Below, in pieces: positions 35,911 to 44,530 of a stretch of DNA of 64,000 nucleotides. Position 1 is the first letter of the stretch. Each line of letters starts with the position of its first letter. The position numbers were made by a program, and so were the translations under genes. The DNA comes from FW021-bin31 sp964422465 (GTDB lineage Bacteria; Bacteroidota; Bacteroidia; Chitinophagales; Chitinophagaceae), in the NCBI GenBank assembly GCA_964422465.1, contig CAYRBD010000003.1, positions 19,355 through 83,354 of the forward strand, written 5' to 3'. The notes under the pieces are model-generated. The model had not been told where the DNA came from. It searched no databases and worked only from the letters and a program-made list of their open reading frames with translations.

Positions 35911-36217
35911 ACTGGCTCAGGAAGTTTCCGGTCAGAAAAACAAATTGTTCTGGCCGGTAACTTTACAGAAAATGATCTTGAACTCCGGCCTCGGGAACTG
36001 GGCCTCAATTGTTTCCAAGACACGGAAATTTACTAAAGGCTCTGTGTCTTTCCGCGGCTATTTTTTTGCCACCGAAACACAGAGATGCACGGAGGCTTTT
36101 CGTGCTTCCGTGGCAATCTTTTTTTGTTACGGAAACACGGAGATGCACGGGGTTTCTTTAGTTTCACCTGTTCAGAGGCTATTTTGATCTGCCTCCATAA
36201 ATCAGAGCCTTATAACA
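35911..36217. repeat. Intergenic region with degenerate direct repeats
   Basis: No gene is seen. After the susCD stem-loop, the phrases AAACACAGAGATGCACGGA (from about 36076) and AAACACGGAGATGCACGGG (from about 36132) are near-identical direct copies, each followed by a TTTC-rich stretch. A related CGGAAATTTACTAAAGGC phrase precedes them. These look like copies of a dispersed non-coding repeat. Confidence 0.5.
35924..35961 (+). terminator. Stem-loop after susCD
   Basis: GTTTCCGGTCAGAA (35924-35937) and TTCTGGCCGGTAAC (35948-35961) pair over 14 bp with one A/T-type mismatch and one G-U, enclosing a 10-nt loop. It starts 14 bp after the SusD stop. There is no strong T run, so it may be a processing or weak termination hairpin. 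Confidence 0.5.
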
Positions 36218-36616
36218 TTATAAAAAACGATCCTGAACCCCGGGTTCCGGAACCATACATTTTTCTCTTCTCCCAAACCATTGATACCGGTTTTTAGCTA
36301 TGATTTCATAGACCCAGTCGCGGATAAAACGGGGAACAACAAGAAAACATGCAAAAAATTTCCATCCTCCGGATAAATGACGGACAATTTTTAAAACGGC
36401 AGTGGATTGATGGTAAACCTTTCCATGTTCTAATAAAATTAAGCTGCCCATTCGCTCCTCATTTTTTCGATGTTTTTGGAAATAGTCTTTTGAAAATTCT
36501 GACTGTAAGGCTGAAAATTTAAAATAAGCTTTGGGGTCATGTTTAATTATAAATTGCACAGCACCATTGCATAAATTGCATATCCCGTCAAATAATATGA
36601 TTGCCTTTTCTTCCAT
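36218..36616 (-). CDS. DCC-family thiol-disulfide oxidoreductase
   Basis: A 132-aa protein of the DUF393/YuxK group. The signature is at the N terminus: IILFDGICNLCNGAVQFIIKHD, containing D-x-x-C-N-L-C, the motif that names the DCC family. A thioredoxin-like layout is expected, with YFKFSALQSEFSKDYF and LSGGWKFFACFLVVPRFIRDWVYEIIAKNRYQWFGRREKC following. The physiological partner is unknown. The next gene on the same strand is a TlpA-like lipoprotein, 38 bp away, so the two may share a transcript. Confidence 0.9.
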   Translation of the reverse strand: MEEKAIILFDGICNLCNGAVQFIIKHDPKAYFKFSALQSEFSKDYFQKHRKNEERMGSLILLEHGKVYHQSTAVLKIVRHLSGGWKFFACFLVVPRFIRDWVYEIIAKNRYQWFGRREKCMVPEPGVQDRFL

Positions 36617-36654
36617 GTTTTCTTCCTTCCTAGTCAGATTTTGTCTTTCTATAC

Positions 36655-38586
36655 CTACAAATTCTTGGCCAGATCAATCATTGAAGAAACCTCTATTACC
36701 TCAGAAGGAGGATAATTGCTAAAACTTGACTTTTTAAATCTGATAATTCCGCCCGGATCAATAATAAACAAGGTGGGAATGCTAATTACATCGTAGGCGC
36801 GCACCACCTGATACTGTGATGATTGACCTGACCTGGGTTGATCTAACAGCAGATGAAAAGAATAATTATTTTGTTTCATGAAATCTTTCAGTTGTTTCTC
36901 CCTGATTTGTGGATTGGAGGATTCCAGCGTATTAATAAGAAGAAAGACCACACTGCTGTCAGACTTAAAATTTTTAATTATGTTTTGCATCCCCGGGAGG
37001 GAAGCTCTACTAGGATTACTCCAACTGGCCCAAAATTCTAAAACAACAACCTTTCCTCTGAATGCTTTTAAAGATATCTTATTCCCTTTCAAATCAGGAA
37101 GCGTAAAGTTTAAGGCCGGGATATCTAAAATATGCTCTTGGAGTTGAAGTTTTATATGCGCAACGACTTTTTTTTCAAGTTGAGAACGGTAGTTTTTATA
37201 ATCTTTTTTAGAAGGATTGGATCGTATATAAACGGCCTTTAGATCGCTTTCCATCCCGGGGGTTATTTTATTAAGTACAAAAAACTTTTCCAATTGTTTT
37301 TGTGCTTCTTTATAATTCCCCAGTTTCAACAGATATTCCACATAATGCGCATTTTTTTCCGCATCCATTCCCTTGAGATAATAAACTACTTTCTGCTGAT
37401 AAGAGGCTGCTTCTTTATATTTTCCCTGTTTCGCCAGAATCAGGGCATAAGTATCTGCATACATTGCATAACTCCGCCGCATAATATCCTTCCAGCTTGT
37501 ATCTGTAAGGTAAGTAGGTTTTAAGGTACCCGGAAAGTCTATTTCCTTCTGAATAAGTTGCAGGGATATTTTTGAAATGCTGTCTGCCAGTTTTAGCTGT
37601 TTGTCATTTTTGGCAAGTTTAGAGGCTGCACTGTTGTACATACTGGCCAGTTGTTGGAAGTTATCCACTTGGGAAGCATATTGTACAAATCCTTCATAAT
37701 TACCTTCTTCTTCAAACTGAATGGCAATACGTATGGCCATGAATGAAAGTAAATCTGACCAATTTTCAGCGGGAGGAGAGGAGGCAGCCTTTTGTTTGAT
37801 TTTTTCATAATCGGCTATCTTTTCTTTTATCTTCTTTTTGGTGATAAAGGATTCCTTAAAAGAAAGCTGATACAAAGGGCCTTCGGGAAACATTTGAATG
37901 CCTTTTTTCATTATTGAATCTGCCTTCCGGGGTTCGTTCATTTGTTTATACAGATTATAAGCGGACAGATATTCCCCTTTTTTTACTTGTCCATTTCTTA
38001 ACCTGTGCTCTAACTGTTTTTGAATGGTTGAATAAGCGGCTTCTTTTTTTTGTTTCAATAGCAAATTCCAATAATGATCTTCCCAAAAACTTCGTAATGC
38101 TGGATGAGCGTTCAAATCTTTTTCTATCAGATGAAGTGCAATGTCAGGTACAGCGTGTAACCGAAGAACAAAACTTCCTCTGAAAATATAAAACATGCTT
38201 TCTGCAGCAAGTGCTCCCGGGATAGGTTTACCAGAATGGCCATATACAGGAAATACATATCGTCCGGTGTCGGTGTGGATAGCTGAAAACTTCAAAGCAT
38301 AGGCCTGAGCCGTATCAGGCAGGGTAAAAGAAGCTTTTATTATTTCTCCGGAATCTCCAGTTAGAATGGGTGTTGCATAAATTTTATTCTTTACTACATA
38401 ATAAAGTGTAACTTCCAAACCTTTCTCCCCCGAAAGATTACTCTTATTTTTATGGTATTCAAAGATCACCTTATCGCCGGCCTGAATTTCGGAAGGTATG
38501 GTTAGTGGGCCTATGGTGGTTAATTTGGGTTTTAAAGTGCAGGAGGCTAATAAGGTAAAGAGCAGTAATAAAGGTTTATCTATCAT
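36655..38586 (-). CDS. TlpA-like lipoprotein with both redox cysteines replaced by serine
   Basis: The start is set at the Met at 38584-38586, giving MIDKPLLLLFTLLASC, a lipoprotein signal; the longer reading starts 33 bases earlier, inside the DUF488 stop region. The ~640-aa protein has an N-terminal beta domain (~20-140), a helical TPR-like middle (~140-480, AASYQQKVVYYLKGMDAEKNAHYVEYLLKLGNYKEAQKQLEKF) and a C-terminal thioredoxin-like domain (NFTLPDLKGNKISLKAFRGKVVVLEFWASWSNPSRASLPGMQ). Where TlpA has W-C-x-P-C this has W-S523-N-P-S526. Both Ser codons are AGT, one base from TGT. It cannot be a classical disulfide reductase. Confidence 0.9.
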   Translation of the reverse strand: MIDKPLLLLFTLLASCTLKPKLTTIGPLTIPSEIQAGDKVIFEYHKNKSNLSGEKGLEVTLYYVVKNKIYATPILTGDSGEIIKASFTLPDTAQAYALKFSAIHTDTGRYVFPVYGHSGKPIPGALAAESMFYIFRGSFVLRLHAVPDIALHLIEKDLNAHPALRSFWEDHYWNLLLKQKKEAAYSTIQKQLEHRLRNGQVKKGEYLSAYNLYKQMNEPRKADSIMKKGIQMFPEGPLYQLSFKESFITKKKIKEKIADYEKIKQKAASSPPAENWSDLLSFMAIRIAIQFEEEGNYEGFVQYASQVDNFQQLASMYNSAASKLAKNDKQLKLADSISKISLQLIQKEIDFPGTLKPTYLTDTSWKDIMRRSYAMYADTYALILAKQGKYKEAASYQQKVVYYLKGMDAEKNAHYVEYLLKLGNYKEAQKQLEKFFVLNKITPGMESDLKAVYIRSNPSKKDYKNYRSQLEKKVVAHIKLQLQEHILDIPALNFTLPDLKGNKISLKAFRGKVVVLEFWASWSNPSRASLPGMQNIIKNFKSDSSVVFLLINTLESSNPQIREKQLKDFMKQNNYSFHLLLDQPRSGQSSQYQVVRAYDVISIPTLFIIDPGGIIRFKKSSFSNYPPSEVIEVSSMIDLAKNL

Positions 38587-38618
38587 AGCAGAAATTTTGA
38601 TACTACGGTTGTGTAACA

Positions 38619-38960
38619 CTACTTCAAAAACTCCTGCAAAACAACTGCCTGGTTATGTTCCTCGTCTTTTGCGCCATATACTAAGGTTACTGTTTCTTTT
38701 TTAAGATGTGCTTTTACAGTATCTATTGCCTCCTTGTTCTCTTTCAATTCCTTTTCATACCGCTTTTTAAATTCTTTATATTTTTTAGGGTCATGGCCGA
38801 ACCATTTCCTTAATTCATTAGTGGGGGCAATCTCTTTTAACCACAAGTCAACGGCAGCTTTTTCCCTGGTCATGCCGCGGGGCCAAACTCTGTCAACCAA
38901 TATGCGGAAGCCATCGTCTTTTTCCGGGGCTTCATACACGCGTTTTATTTTTATATTCAT
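38619..38960 (-). CDS. DUF488-family protein
   Basis: A 113-aa cytoplasmic protein with the family signature at the start: IKIKRVYEAPEKDDGFRILVDRVWPRGMTREKAAVDLWLKEIAPTNELRKWFGHDPKKYKEF. The C terminus TVTLVYGAKDEEHNQAVVLQEFL is also typical. Function is unknown; relatives resemble MarR-associated or stress proteins but no reaction is established. It ends 32 bp before the TlpA-like start. Nothing unusual is seen. Confidence 0.9.
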   Translation of the reverse strand: MNIKIKRVYEAPEKDDGFRILVDRVWPRGMTREKAAVDLWLKEIAPTNELRKWFGHDPKKYKEFKKRYEKELKENKEAIDTVKAHLKKETVTLVYGAKDEEHNQAVVLQEFLK

Positions 38961-39005
38961 GATGTTGTTGTTTTATGCAATATAATAGAAATAATAGTTA
39001 CTTCC

Positions 39006-41375
39006 CTATTTTAAATATTGTTCAAACAGCTTGTAGATTCGGGTGTATTCATCCCGCCAGCTCTCAGGTTCTTTAAAGTCATGGCTTTCCATCGGATACA
39101 CGGCCAATTGCCAGTCATTCTTTTTCAGTTCAATTAGCTTTTCTGTTAATCGGACGATATCCTGAAAATGCACGTTGGAATCCACCATTCCGTGACACAT
39201 CAATAAGTGTCCTTTTAATCCATCTGCGAAATAAATTGGAGAACTGCGTACGTAAGCGAGGCTGTCATTTTGTGGTAAGTTTAAAATATTAGAAGTGTAA
39301 CCGTGGTTATAATGTGCCCAGTCCGTCACTGAGCGCAAAGCAGCTCCACAGGCAAAAACATCTGTTTTAAACATGGCCATCAGGGTCATGAACCCGCCGT
39401 AGGAACCGCCCCATAACCCAATCTTCCTGGGATTGACTCCGAGTTTGTCAACCATATATCCGGCTCCATCTACAATATCCTCCAGATCATTACCGCCCAT
39501 CTGGCGATAAATAGCGGTACGCCAATTCCGGCCATAGCCGGCGCTGCCCCGGTAATCAATATCCATTATTGTGTAGCCCTGATCTGCCAGCAGATTTATA
39601 AAAAAGTGTTCCCTGAAATAGTAACTCCAGAAGCGTTTTACATCCTGCAGATAACCGGCGCCATGGACAAAAATAATACCCGGATGGGTTGCTGCCGGAT
39701 GTTTGGGCCGGTACAGACTGGCGTAAACGGGAAGCCCATCCCGGTCGGTAAATGTTATAATATCCGGTTTCCGCCAGGGATAAGACCGGTATGCTTCGCT
39801 TTCCGCTTTGTTGGTGATTTTTATTTCTTTTGATCCGGCTTTATTCTGCTGTAGATACAGTTCCCACGGATTAACAGCAGTTGAATATAAAATAGCAAGG
39901 TAACTGCCATCCGGGGAAACGGTTACTTCGTTCCCTCCCGTTTTTTGAGTGATGCGGGTTTGTTTTCCGGAACTTATATCCAGTTGATAAAATTGCATTT
40001 GCCCGGGCTCTGTTTCATTTGTAGTGAGATAAAAGGTTTTTTTATCCTGGGAAAGGTCTGCCTGCTGAACTTCATATTTTCCCTTTGTCAGCGCCCTTGT
40101 TTTTCCGGTTTTGACATTTTGCATATATAAATGGGAGTAACCGGTTTTTTCGGATTGAAACCAGAAGGTATCCTCATTCAACCAGCCCAGGCTGCCCATT
40201 CCATAGGTGTATCCAATGCCAGGGCCGCCAATCCAGGCGCTGTCATGTTGCCGGTCCAGCAGTTTCAGTTTTCCATTTGCAGCCTCTAAAAGCATGATCC
40301 AACGGTCTTTGTGATCCAGTGATCGCACAACCACGATGGAATGTGTTCCGGACTTGTTCCAAAGCGGGCCATTGATTGCCACTTTCCTGAGAGGCGGATT
40401 TTTCTTTAAAGAATCGTACCTCTCAGGATAATCTTTTTCAAATGCAGGTAGTTCCCGGATGCCGGGAATCTGTTTTATGGATACCGGATAGGAAGTATCC
40501 CTTTTCCGATCATAGATAAAGAAGGAAGATTCGGATTGAGGAGCGCCTGCATTTGGTCTGCCTGTCTGAATTTCAGTGTATCCGGATTGGGTAACAAACT
40601 CCGGTATCTTTGTATTTTTTACATTTTTCGCTCTTTTGGCCAAAGAATAAGTCACAAATTGCCCGTCAGGGCTGATATTTAGGTTGCGTACACTTTTGTC
40701 TCCTGTATAGATGGTTTTAGGAAAATCGGGTTTTGGTCTTGCTTGCAGGGCTTTTTTATGTGCTTCTTTTTTGGCCTTTCGCCTGCGGAGGACGGAAGAA
40801 TTTTCCAGCGCATCCGCCTCCAAAAACCGGGCTTGGGGAGAAAGTTCCTGGCCTCCTTTCGGTTTTTTCCCTTTTTTAAAATGAGTAAGCTGTTCTATGC
40901 TTCCGGAGGCTGGATCCAATGCGTAAAGATTGTTTTTTTGTTGATAAAGGATTCGGGATCCCCGGAAGCCGAATCTCGGGTTGGATACAGGCTCAGACCG
41001 GTTCAAAAGGGTTTTAACCTTTCCGGTAGCAATATTCAGCAGCCGTAACCGGTTTCCTTCATTGAAGACCAGTTGGGTATGGGAAGGGTTAAAGGAACCA
41101 TATCGTTCGGCCTTTGCCTGGGAGCGCTGATCCGGATTTACTTTTTGGGGAAGCGGGTTGGTTGGGGTGATAAAATAAAGAGAGTCGGACTCAGATTGTT
41201 CCGGATTCCAAAAAAAGTATAATCTTTGTCCATTTGGGCTCCAAAAGGGATCAGATGGAGAGGCGCCTATCCAGGAAGGGTCGCGCATGATTTTATCTAC
41301 CGTAAGCGGAGCCAGTTGCTGAGCCGGAAGAACCAATGGGAAGCAAAGAAGCAGGAGAAGGAAGCATCTTTTCAT
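39006..41375 (-). CDS. S9-family (prolyl oligopeptidase-type) peptidase
   Basis: A 789-aa secreted serine peptidase with signal peptide (LLLLCFPLVLPAQQ). Residues ~25-530 form the beta-propeller gate with repeats such as FSPDG-like SPDGSYLAILYS, SPDGQFVTYSLAK and FWSPNGQRLYFFW. The alpha/beta hydrolase domain has the nucleophile Ser in GLWGGSYGGFMTLMAMF, Asp in MVDSNVHFQDI and His in MESHDFKEPESW. It should cleave peptides, often after proline, in the periplasm. A large hydrolase of this length is usual for the DPP IV-like subfamily. It stands alone on the minus strand. Confidence 0.93.
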   Translation of the reverse strand: MKRCFLLLLLCFPLVLPAQQLAPLTVDKIMRDPSWIGASPSDPFWSPNGQRLYFFWNPEQSESDSLYFITPTNPLPQKVNPDQRSQAKAERYGSFNPSHTQLVFNEGNRLRLLNIATGKVKTLLNRSEPVSNPRFGFRGSRILYQQKNNLYALDPASGSIEQLTHFKKGKKPKGGQELSPQARFLEADALENSSVLRRRKAKKEAHKKALQARPKPDFPKTIYTGDKSVRNLNISPDGQFVTYSLAKRAKNVKNTKIPEFVTQSGYTEIQTGRPNAGAPQSESSFFIYDRKRDTSYPVSIKQIPGIRELPAFEKDYPERYDSLKKNPPLRKVAINGPLWNKSGTHSIVVVRSLDHKDRWIMLLEAANGKLKLLDRQHDSAWIGGPGIGYTYGMGSLGWLNEDTFWFQSEKTGYSHLYMQNVKTGKTRALTKGKYEVQQADLSQDKKTFYLTTNETEPGQMQFYQLDISSGKQTRITQKTGGNEVTVSPDGSYLAILYSTAVNPWELYLQQNKAGSKEIKITNKAESEAYRSYPWRKPDIITFTDRDGLPVYASLYRPKHPAATHPGIIFVHGAGYLQDVKRFWSYYFREHFFINLLADQGYTIMDIDYRGSAGYGRNWRTAIYRQMGGNDLEDIVDGAGYMVDKLGVNPRKIGLWGGSYGGFMTLMAMFKTDVFACGAALRSVTDWAHYNHGYTSNILNLPQNDSLAYVRSSPIYFADGLKGHLLMCHGMVDSNVHFQDIVRLTEKLIELKKNDWQLAVYPMESHDFKEPESWRDEYTRIYKLFEQYLK

Positions 41376-41443
41376 AGCTGTAAAATAGTTAGGAGCTTAT
41401 AAAGAAAAGTAAAGTTAATAAAAATAAGGAATAAAAAGGTCTT

Positions 41444-42112
41444 ATGTTATCAAGGATAAGTGATTTAATTTTTAAAAGGAATTTATTAAAGCAAATTGTA
41501 ATTGGTGCAGGGGTTACGGGCTTGTTGTTTATGGTTTCGTGTGCTAATCATACCGATATCAATAAAGCGAAAAGTATATTTTACCTGGTTCAACCGGCTG
41601 AACATTATGCGGGTTTTGACGGCCATTTGAGCTGGTATGGCCGTCTGCGCGCAGGAGATTTGATGCGGATGTTGAAGGATTCCGGGGTACAGAAAATTTA
41701 TGTTACCCCTTTTGCCCGTTCGGTGGAAACAATTGATTCTCTAAGATCGCTTCAGTCAATTGATACGGTGGAGTACATCATCGATTCTTCAGGAGTCTCT
41801 ATTTTAAAGTTGCTGAAGCAACGAAAGGATTTTGGGAGAAGAGTGTTAATTGTAGTCCGTCCCTTTGTTATCCCGAAAGTTATACGAAGGCTGGGCGTTG
41901 ATTTTACAGAGGATACGGTCTCCGAAGATGGTTTTAACCTGCTGTACGTGATTAGAAATAACAAAGGGAAGGCGTCTTTAAAACAACAGCCTTTTGGTAA
42001 AAGGCCAAACCCTCCCAAGAATAATGGACAAGTGGAAGATGATTCCATTCAATCCGCCTTACCTATGCCAACACATTCCGCAGAACAAGGAGTGCCACAG
42101 ACAGGTAAATGA
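41444..42112 (+). CDS. Histidine phosphatase-fold lipoprotein lacking the catalytic histidines
   Basis: A 222-aa protein with an N-terminal hydrophobic segment ending in the lipobox-like VSC33. The fold pattern of SixA-type phosphohistidine phosphatases is clear: KSIFYLVQPAEHY, LSWYGRLRAGDLMRMLKDSGVQKIYVTPFARSVETIDSLR, then RRVLIVVRPFVIPKVIRRLG. Yet the RHx motif reads Q50-P51-A, and the second catalytic His (normally VVGHSN) is P140 with one residue deleted. It is probably not a phosphatase. The 3' end overlaps the convergent mgtE gene by 50 bp. Confidence 0.75.
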   Translation: MLSRISDLIFKRNLLKQIVIGAGVTGLLFMVSCANHTDINKAKSIFYLVQPAEHYAGFDGHLSWYGRLRAGDLMRMLKDSGVQKIYVTPFARSVETIDSLRSLQSIDTVEYIIDSSGVSILKLLKQRKDFGRRVLIVVRPFVIPKVIRRLGVDFTEDTVSEDGFNLLYVIRNNKGKASLKQQPFGKRPNPPKNNGQVEDDSIQSALPMPTHSAEQGVPQTGK

Positions 42113-43448
42113 TAATTCCGGTTACATCTACGACCGTTGCTACGAAGGGGGCGGAAGAAGTTGCCGGATCAATACCTGCCTTTTTTAAGAAAATAGGAGA
42201 CATAGAACCCATCAGACTTCCCCATAGAATCACGCCTATCAGCGCAAAGAATATGGTAAAGGCCATTAACAGCCAGTGTGGCCCGTAATCGTAAATGCCT
42301 GCCAACTGCCAGACAGTGATTCGGATAAAACCAATAAGCCCCAGAAAGGACCCCAGCATGGTTCCTGTGATAACTTCCCGTTTCATAATTCGCCACCAGT
42401 CTTTTAGAGTGATTTCACCCAGTGCAATGGACTGGACAATAAGAGTGGTGGCCTGAGATCCGCTGTTTCCGCCGCAGGAAAGAATGAGCGGGATGAATAA
42501 GATCAGATCGGCAAATTTTGTAAAGATTCCCGAATCCTGATAATGTTGCATAGCCGTGGCGGTAAGCATTTCACCAATAAACAAAACCACCAGGACGCCT
42601 CCCCGTTTACGAAACAATTTTAACAAATTAATATCCAGATACGGCTCATCTAAAGCCTCCGTACCTCCCATTTTTTGAATGTCCTCTGTGTATTCTTCAT
42701 TTGCTACAGAAAGCATGTCATCTATCGTTACGATGCCCAGGAGAGTATGATGTTCATCAATAACGGGGAGGGCCACTCGATTTTCTTTTCTAAACACGGC
42801 AAGGGCTTCTTCTTGTGTGTCGGTTACACTTAACGAAGTGTAGCGGCCATCCGTCAGGTCTTTTATTTTTATATGGGGATCTACCAGTAGAAACTCTCTT
42901 ATCCGAAGGTCGTCCACTAGTTTTCCTTCCTTATTGATGATATAAACAACGTCAATCGTTTCACTGTCTTTTCCGTAGTGCCGGATGTGATCCAGGGCTT
43001 CTTGTACGGTCCATTCTTCTTTTACATCAAGATAATCGGGGGTCATCAGACGTCCTACGCTATCCTCCTGGTATCCCAATAGTTTCAAAGTTACCTTGAG
43101 TTCATCAAAACGCAAGAGCTTCAGGAGTTCTTTGACCAGGCTTCCGGGGAGCTCTTCTAAAAGGGCGGTCCGGTCATCCGGGGGCATGTCATTAATGATT
43201 TCGCCTGTTTTTCCCCTGGGCAATCGCTCAATCAGCCGTTCCTGCTCCTGAAAGTCCAGGATTTTAAAAACACTGACTGCTCGTTGAATAGAAAGATGTG
43301 TAATGATGCGAACGTCTTCTTCCGGATACTCTTCAATAAGTTCCGCAACGTCCATAATAAGCTGGTCATCCAGCAGCGTTTGTAAAGCGGCATCGTCCAG
43401 GGTCGTAACTTCGCCCTGGAACTGATCTTTCAGGGCTAGGTTTTCCAT
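42063..43448 (-). CDS. mgtE: Magnesium transporter MgtE
   Basis: A 461-aa MgtE-family channel. The N-terminal superhelical domain (~1-130) contains AELIEEYPEEDVRII and MPPDDRTALLEELPGSLVKELLKLL; a CBS pair covers ~140-265 (DYLDVKEEWTVQEALDHIRHYG, ENRVALPVIDEHHTLLGIVTIDDML). Five C-terminal membrane helices begin at ~285 and include FIPLILSCGGNSGSQATTLIVQSIALGEI, the Mg2+ pore region. The cytosolic domains close the pore when Mg2+ is high. Length and domain order are normal. It overlaps the convergent histidine phosphatase-like gene by 50 bp. Confidence 0.95.
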   Translation of the reverse strand: MENLALKDQFQGEVTTLDDAALQTLLDDQLIMDVAELIEEYPEEDVRIITHLSIQRAVSVFKILDFQEQERLIERLPRGKTGEIINDMPPDDRTALLEELPGSLVKELLKLLRFDELKVTLKLLGYQEDSVGRLMTPDYLDVKEEWTVQEALDHIRHYGKDSETIDVVYIINKEGKLVDDLRIREFLLVDPHIKIKDLTDGRYTSLSVTDTQEEALAVFRKENRVALPVIDEHHTLLGIVTIDDMLSVANEEYTEDIQKMGGTEALDEPYLDINLLKLFRKRGGVLVVLFIGEMLTATAMQHYQDSGIFTKFADLILFIPLILSCGGNSGSQATTLIVQSIALGEITLKDWWRIMKREVITGTMLGSFLGLIGFIRITVWQLAGIYDYGPHWLLMAFTIFFALIGVILWGSLMGSMSPIFLKKAGIDPATSSAPFVATVVDVTGIIIYLSVALLVLRNVLA

Positions 43449-43538
43449 TGTCCATCTCTAAAGAATTAAAAAATAGTTGTTCAAACGGGCTGCAATTTAC
43501 AGAATATTGAGCAACTGAACAATTTGAAATTTTTGACT

Positions 43539-43546
43539 TACATTTG
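43539..43546 (+). promoter_or_regulatory. -7 box for SET-domain gene
   Basis: TACATTTG matches TAnnTTTG and ends 29 bp upstream of the start at 43576. A -33 TTG at good spacing is not obvious. Confidence 0.45.
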
Positions 43547-43575
43547 CGCCCTGTTAATTAATTCCGATAAAATTT

Positions 43576-43971
43576 ATGCAACCGATGGAAATCAGATCCT
43601 GCCTGTATGTTAAAGCAGTAGAAGGAAAAGGGAATGGTGTTTTTACAAAAGAACCAATTCCCGCGAAGACAATCATAGAAGTTTCACCCGTAGTTGTTTT
43701 GTCTAAAAAAGAATCTGATATAGCAGATGAGACTATCCTTCGTGACTATACTTTTTTATGGGGAGAAAGACAGGTGAAGGGATGTATCGCACTGGGATAT
43801 TGTTCTATCTATAACCACTCTTATAAACCCAATTGTGAGAATGAAATGGACTTTGAAGCGGAGACCATGACCGTGGAAACACTACGCGATATTAAAGCAG
43901 GGGAGGAGCTTTGTATTAATTATAATGGCGAGTTGGATGATGAAGAACCCTTGTGGTTTAAAGTACGATAA
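43576..43971 (+). CDS. SET-domain protein-lysine methyltransferase
   Basis: A 131-aa minimal SET domain. It begins with ...KAVEGKGNGVFTKEPIPAKTIIEVSPVVV and has the core SET motifs CSIYNHSYKPNCENEMDF (the NHSxxPN knot) and IKAGEELCINYNGELDDEE (the GEEL-x-x-NY SAM/lysine site). The fold methylates protein lysines using SAM; stand-alone bacterial SET proteins have few known targets. The next gene, a phosphodiesterase, starts 5 bp after the stop, so an operon is likely. Confidence 0.92.
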   Translation: MQPMEIRSCLYVKAVEGKGNGVFTKEPIPAKTIIEVSPVVVLSKKESDIADETILRDYTFLWGERQVKGCIALGYCSIYNHSYKPNCENEMDFEAETMTVETLRDIKAGEELCINYNGELDDEEPLWFKVR

Positions 43972-43976
43972 ATGTT

Positions 43977-44477
43977 ATGCGCCGCATCGGTCTTCTTTCT
44001 GATACGCACGGATATTTACATCCTGAAATAGCAAAGCATTTTGCCAATGTAGATGAAATATGGCATGCCGGAGATATCGGAAGTATAGAGGTAATAAACA
44101 TGTTGGAAAAGCTAAAGCCCGTTCGTGCTGTATTTGGCAATATAGATGGTCGGGAAATCTATTCCAGATATCCGGAAGACCAGCGTTTTGAATGTGAAGG
44201 AATGGATGTGTGGATGACCCACATCGGAGGCTATCCGGGAAAATACAGTCCCAGAGTACGACCTCTTATTAAAAAGAACCCTCCAAAATTATTTATTTCA
44301 GGGCATTCTCATATTCTAAAAGTAATGCCGGATAACAAACTCAACCTGTTGCATATCAATCCCGGAGCATGTGGCAGGCAAGGCTGGCATAAAGTGAAAA
44401 CACTGGTTCGCTTCTCATTGGAAAATGGCAGGGTAAAGGATATGGAGGTGATAGAACTCGGAAAGTCCGGTGGTTGA
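43977..44477 (+). CDS. YfcE/MJ0936-type metallophosphodiesterase
   Basis: A 166-aa calcineurin-like phosphodiesterase. Metal ligands are in RIGLLSDTHGYLHPEI (D-x-H), EIWHAGDIGSIEVINML (GD), VFGNIDGREI (GN-x-D) and LFISGHSHILKVM (GHSH). The family hydrolyses phosphodiesters such as bis-pNPP or small nucleotide derivatives; the natural substrate is unknown. It begins 5 bp after the SET gene. Length fits the single-domain family. Confidence 0.93.
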   Translation: MRRIGLLSDTHGYLHPEIAKHFANVDEIWHAGDIGSIEVINMLEKLKPVRAVFGNIDGREIYSRYPEDQRFECEGMDVWMTHIGGYPGKYSPRVRPLIKKNPPKLFISGHSHILKVMPDNKLNLLHINPGACGRQGWHKVKTLVRFSLENGRVKDMEVIELGKSGG

Positions 44478-44530
44478 GTGCAGCTGAAACCACCATAGCA
44501 AATTATAGCAAATTCTAAACCACCACATTG

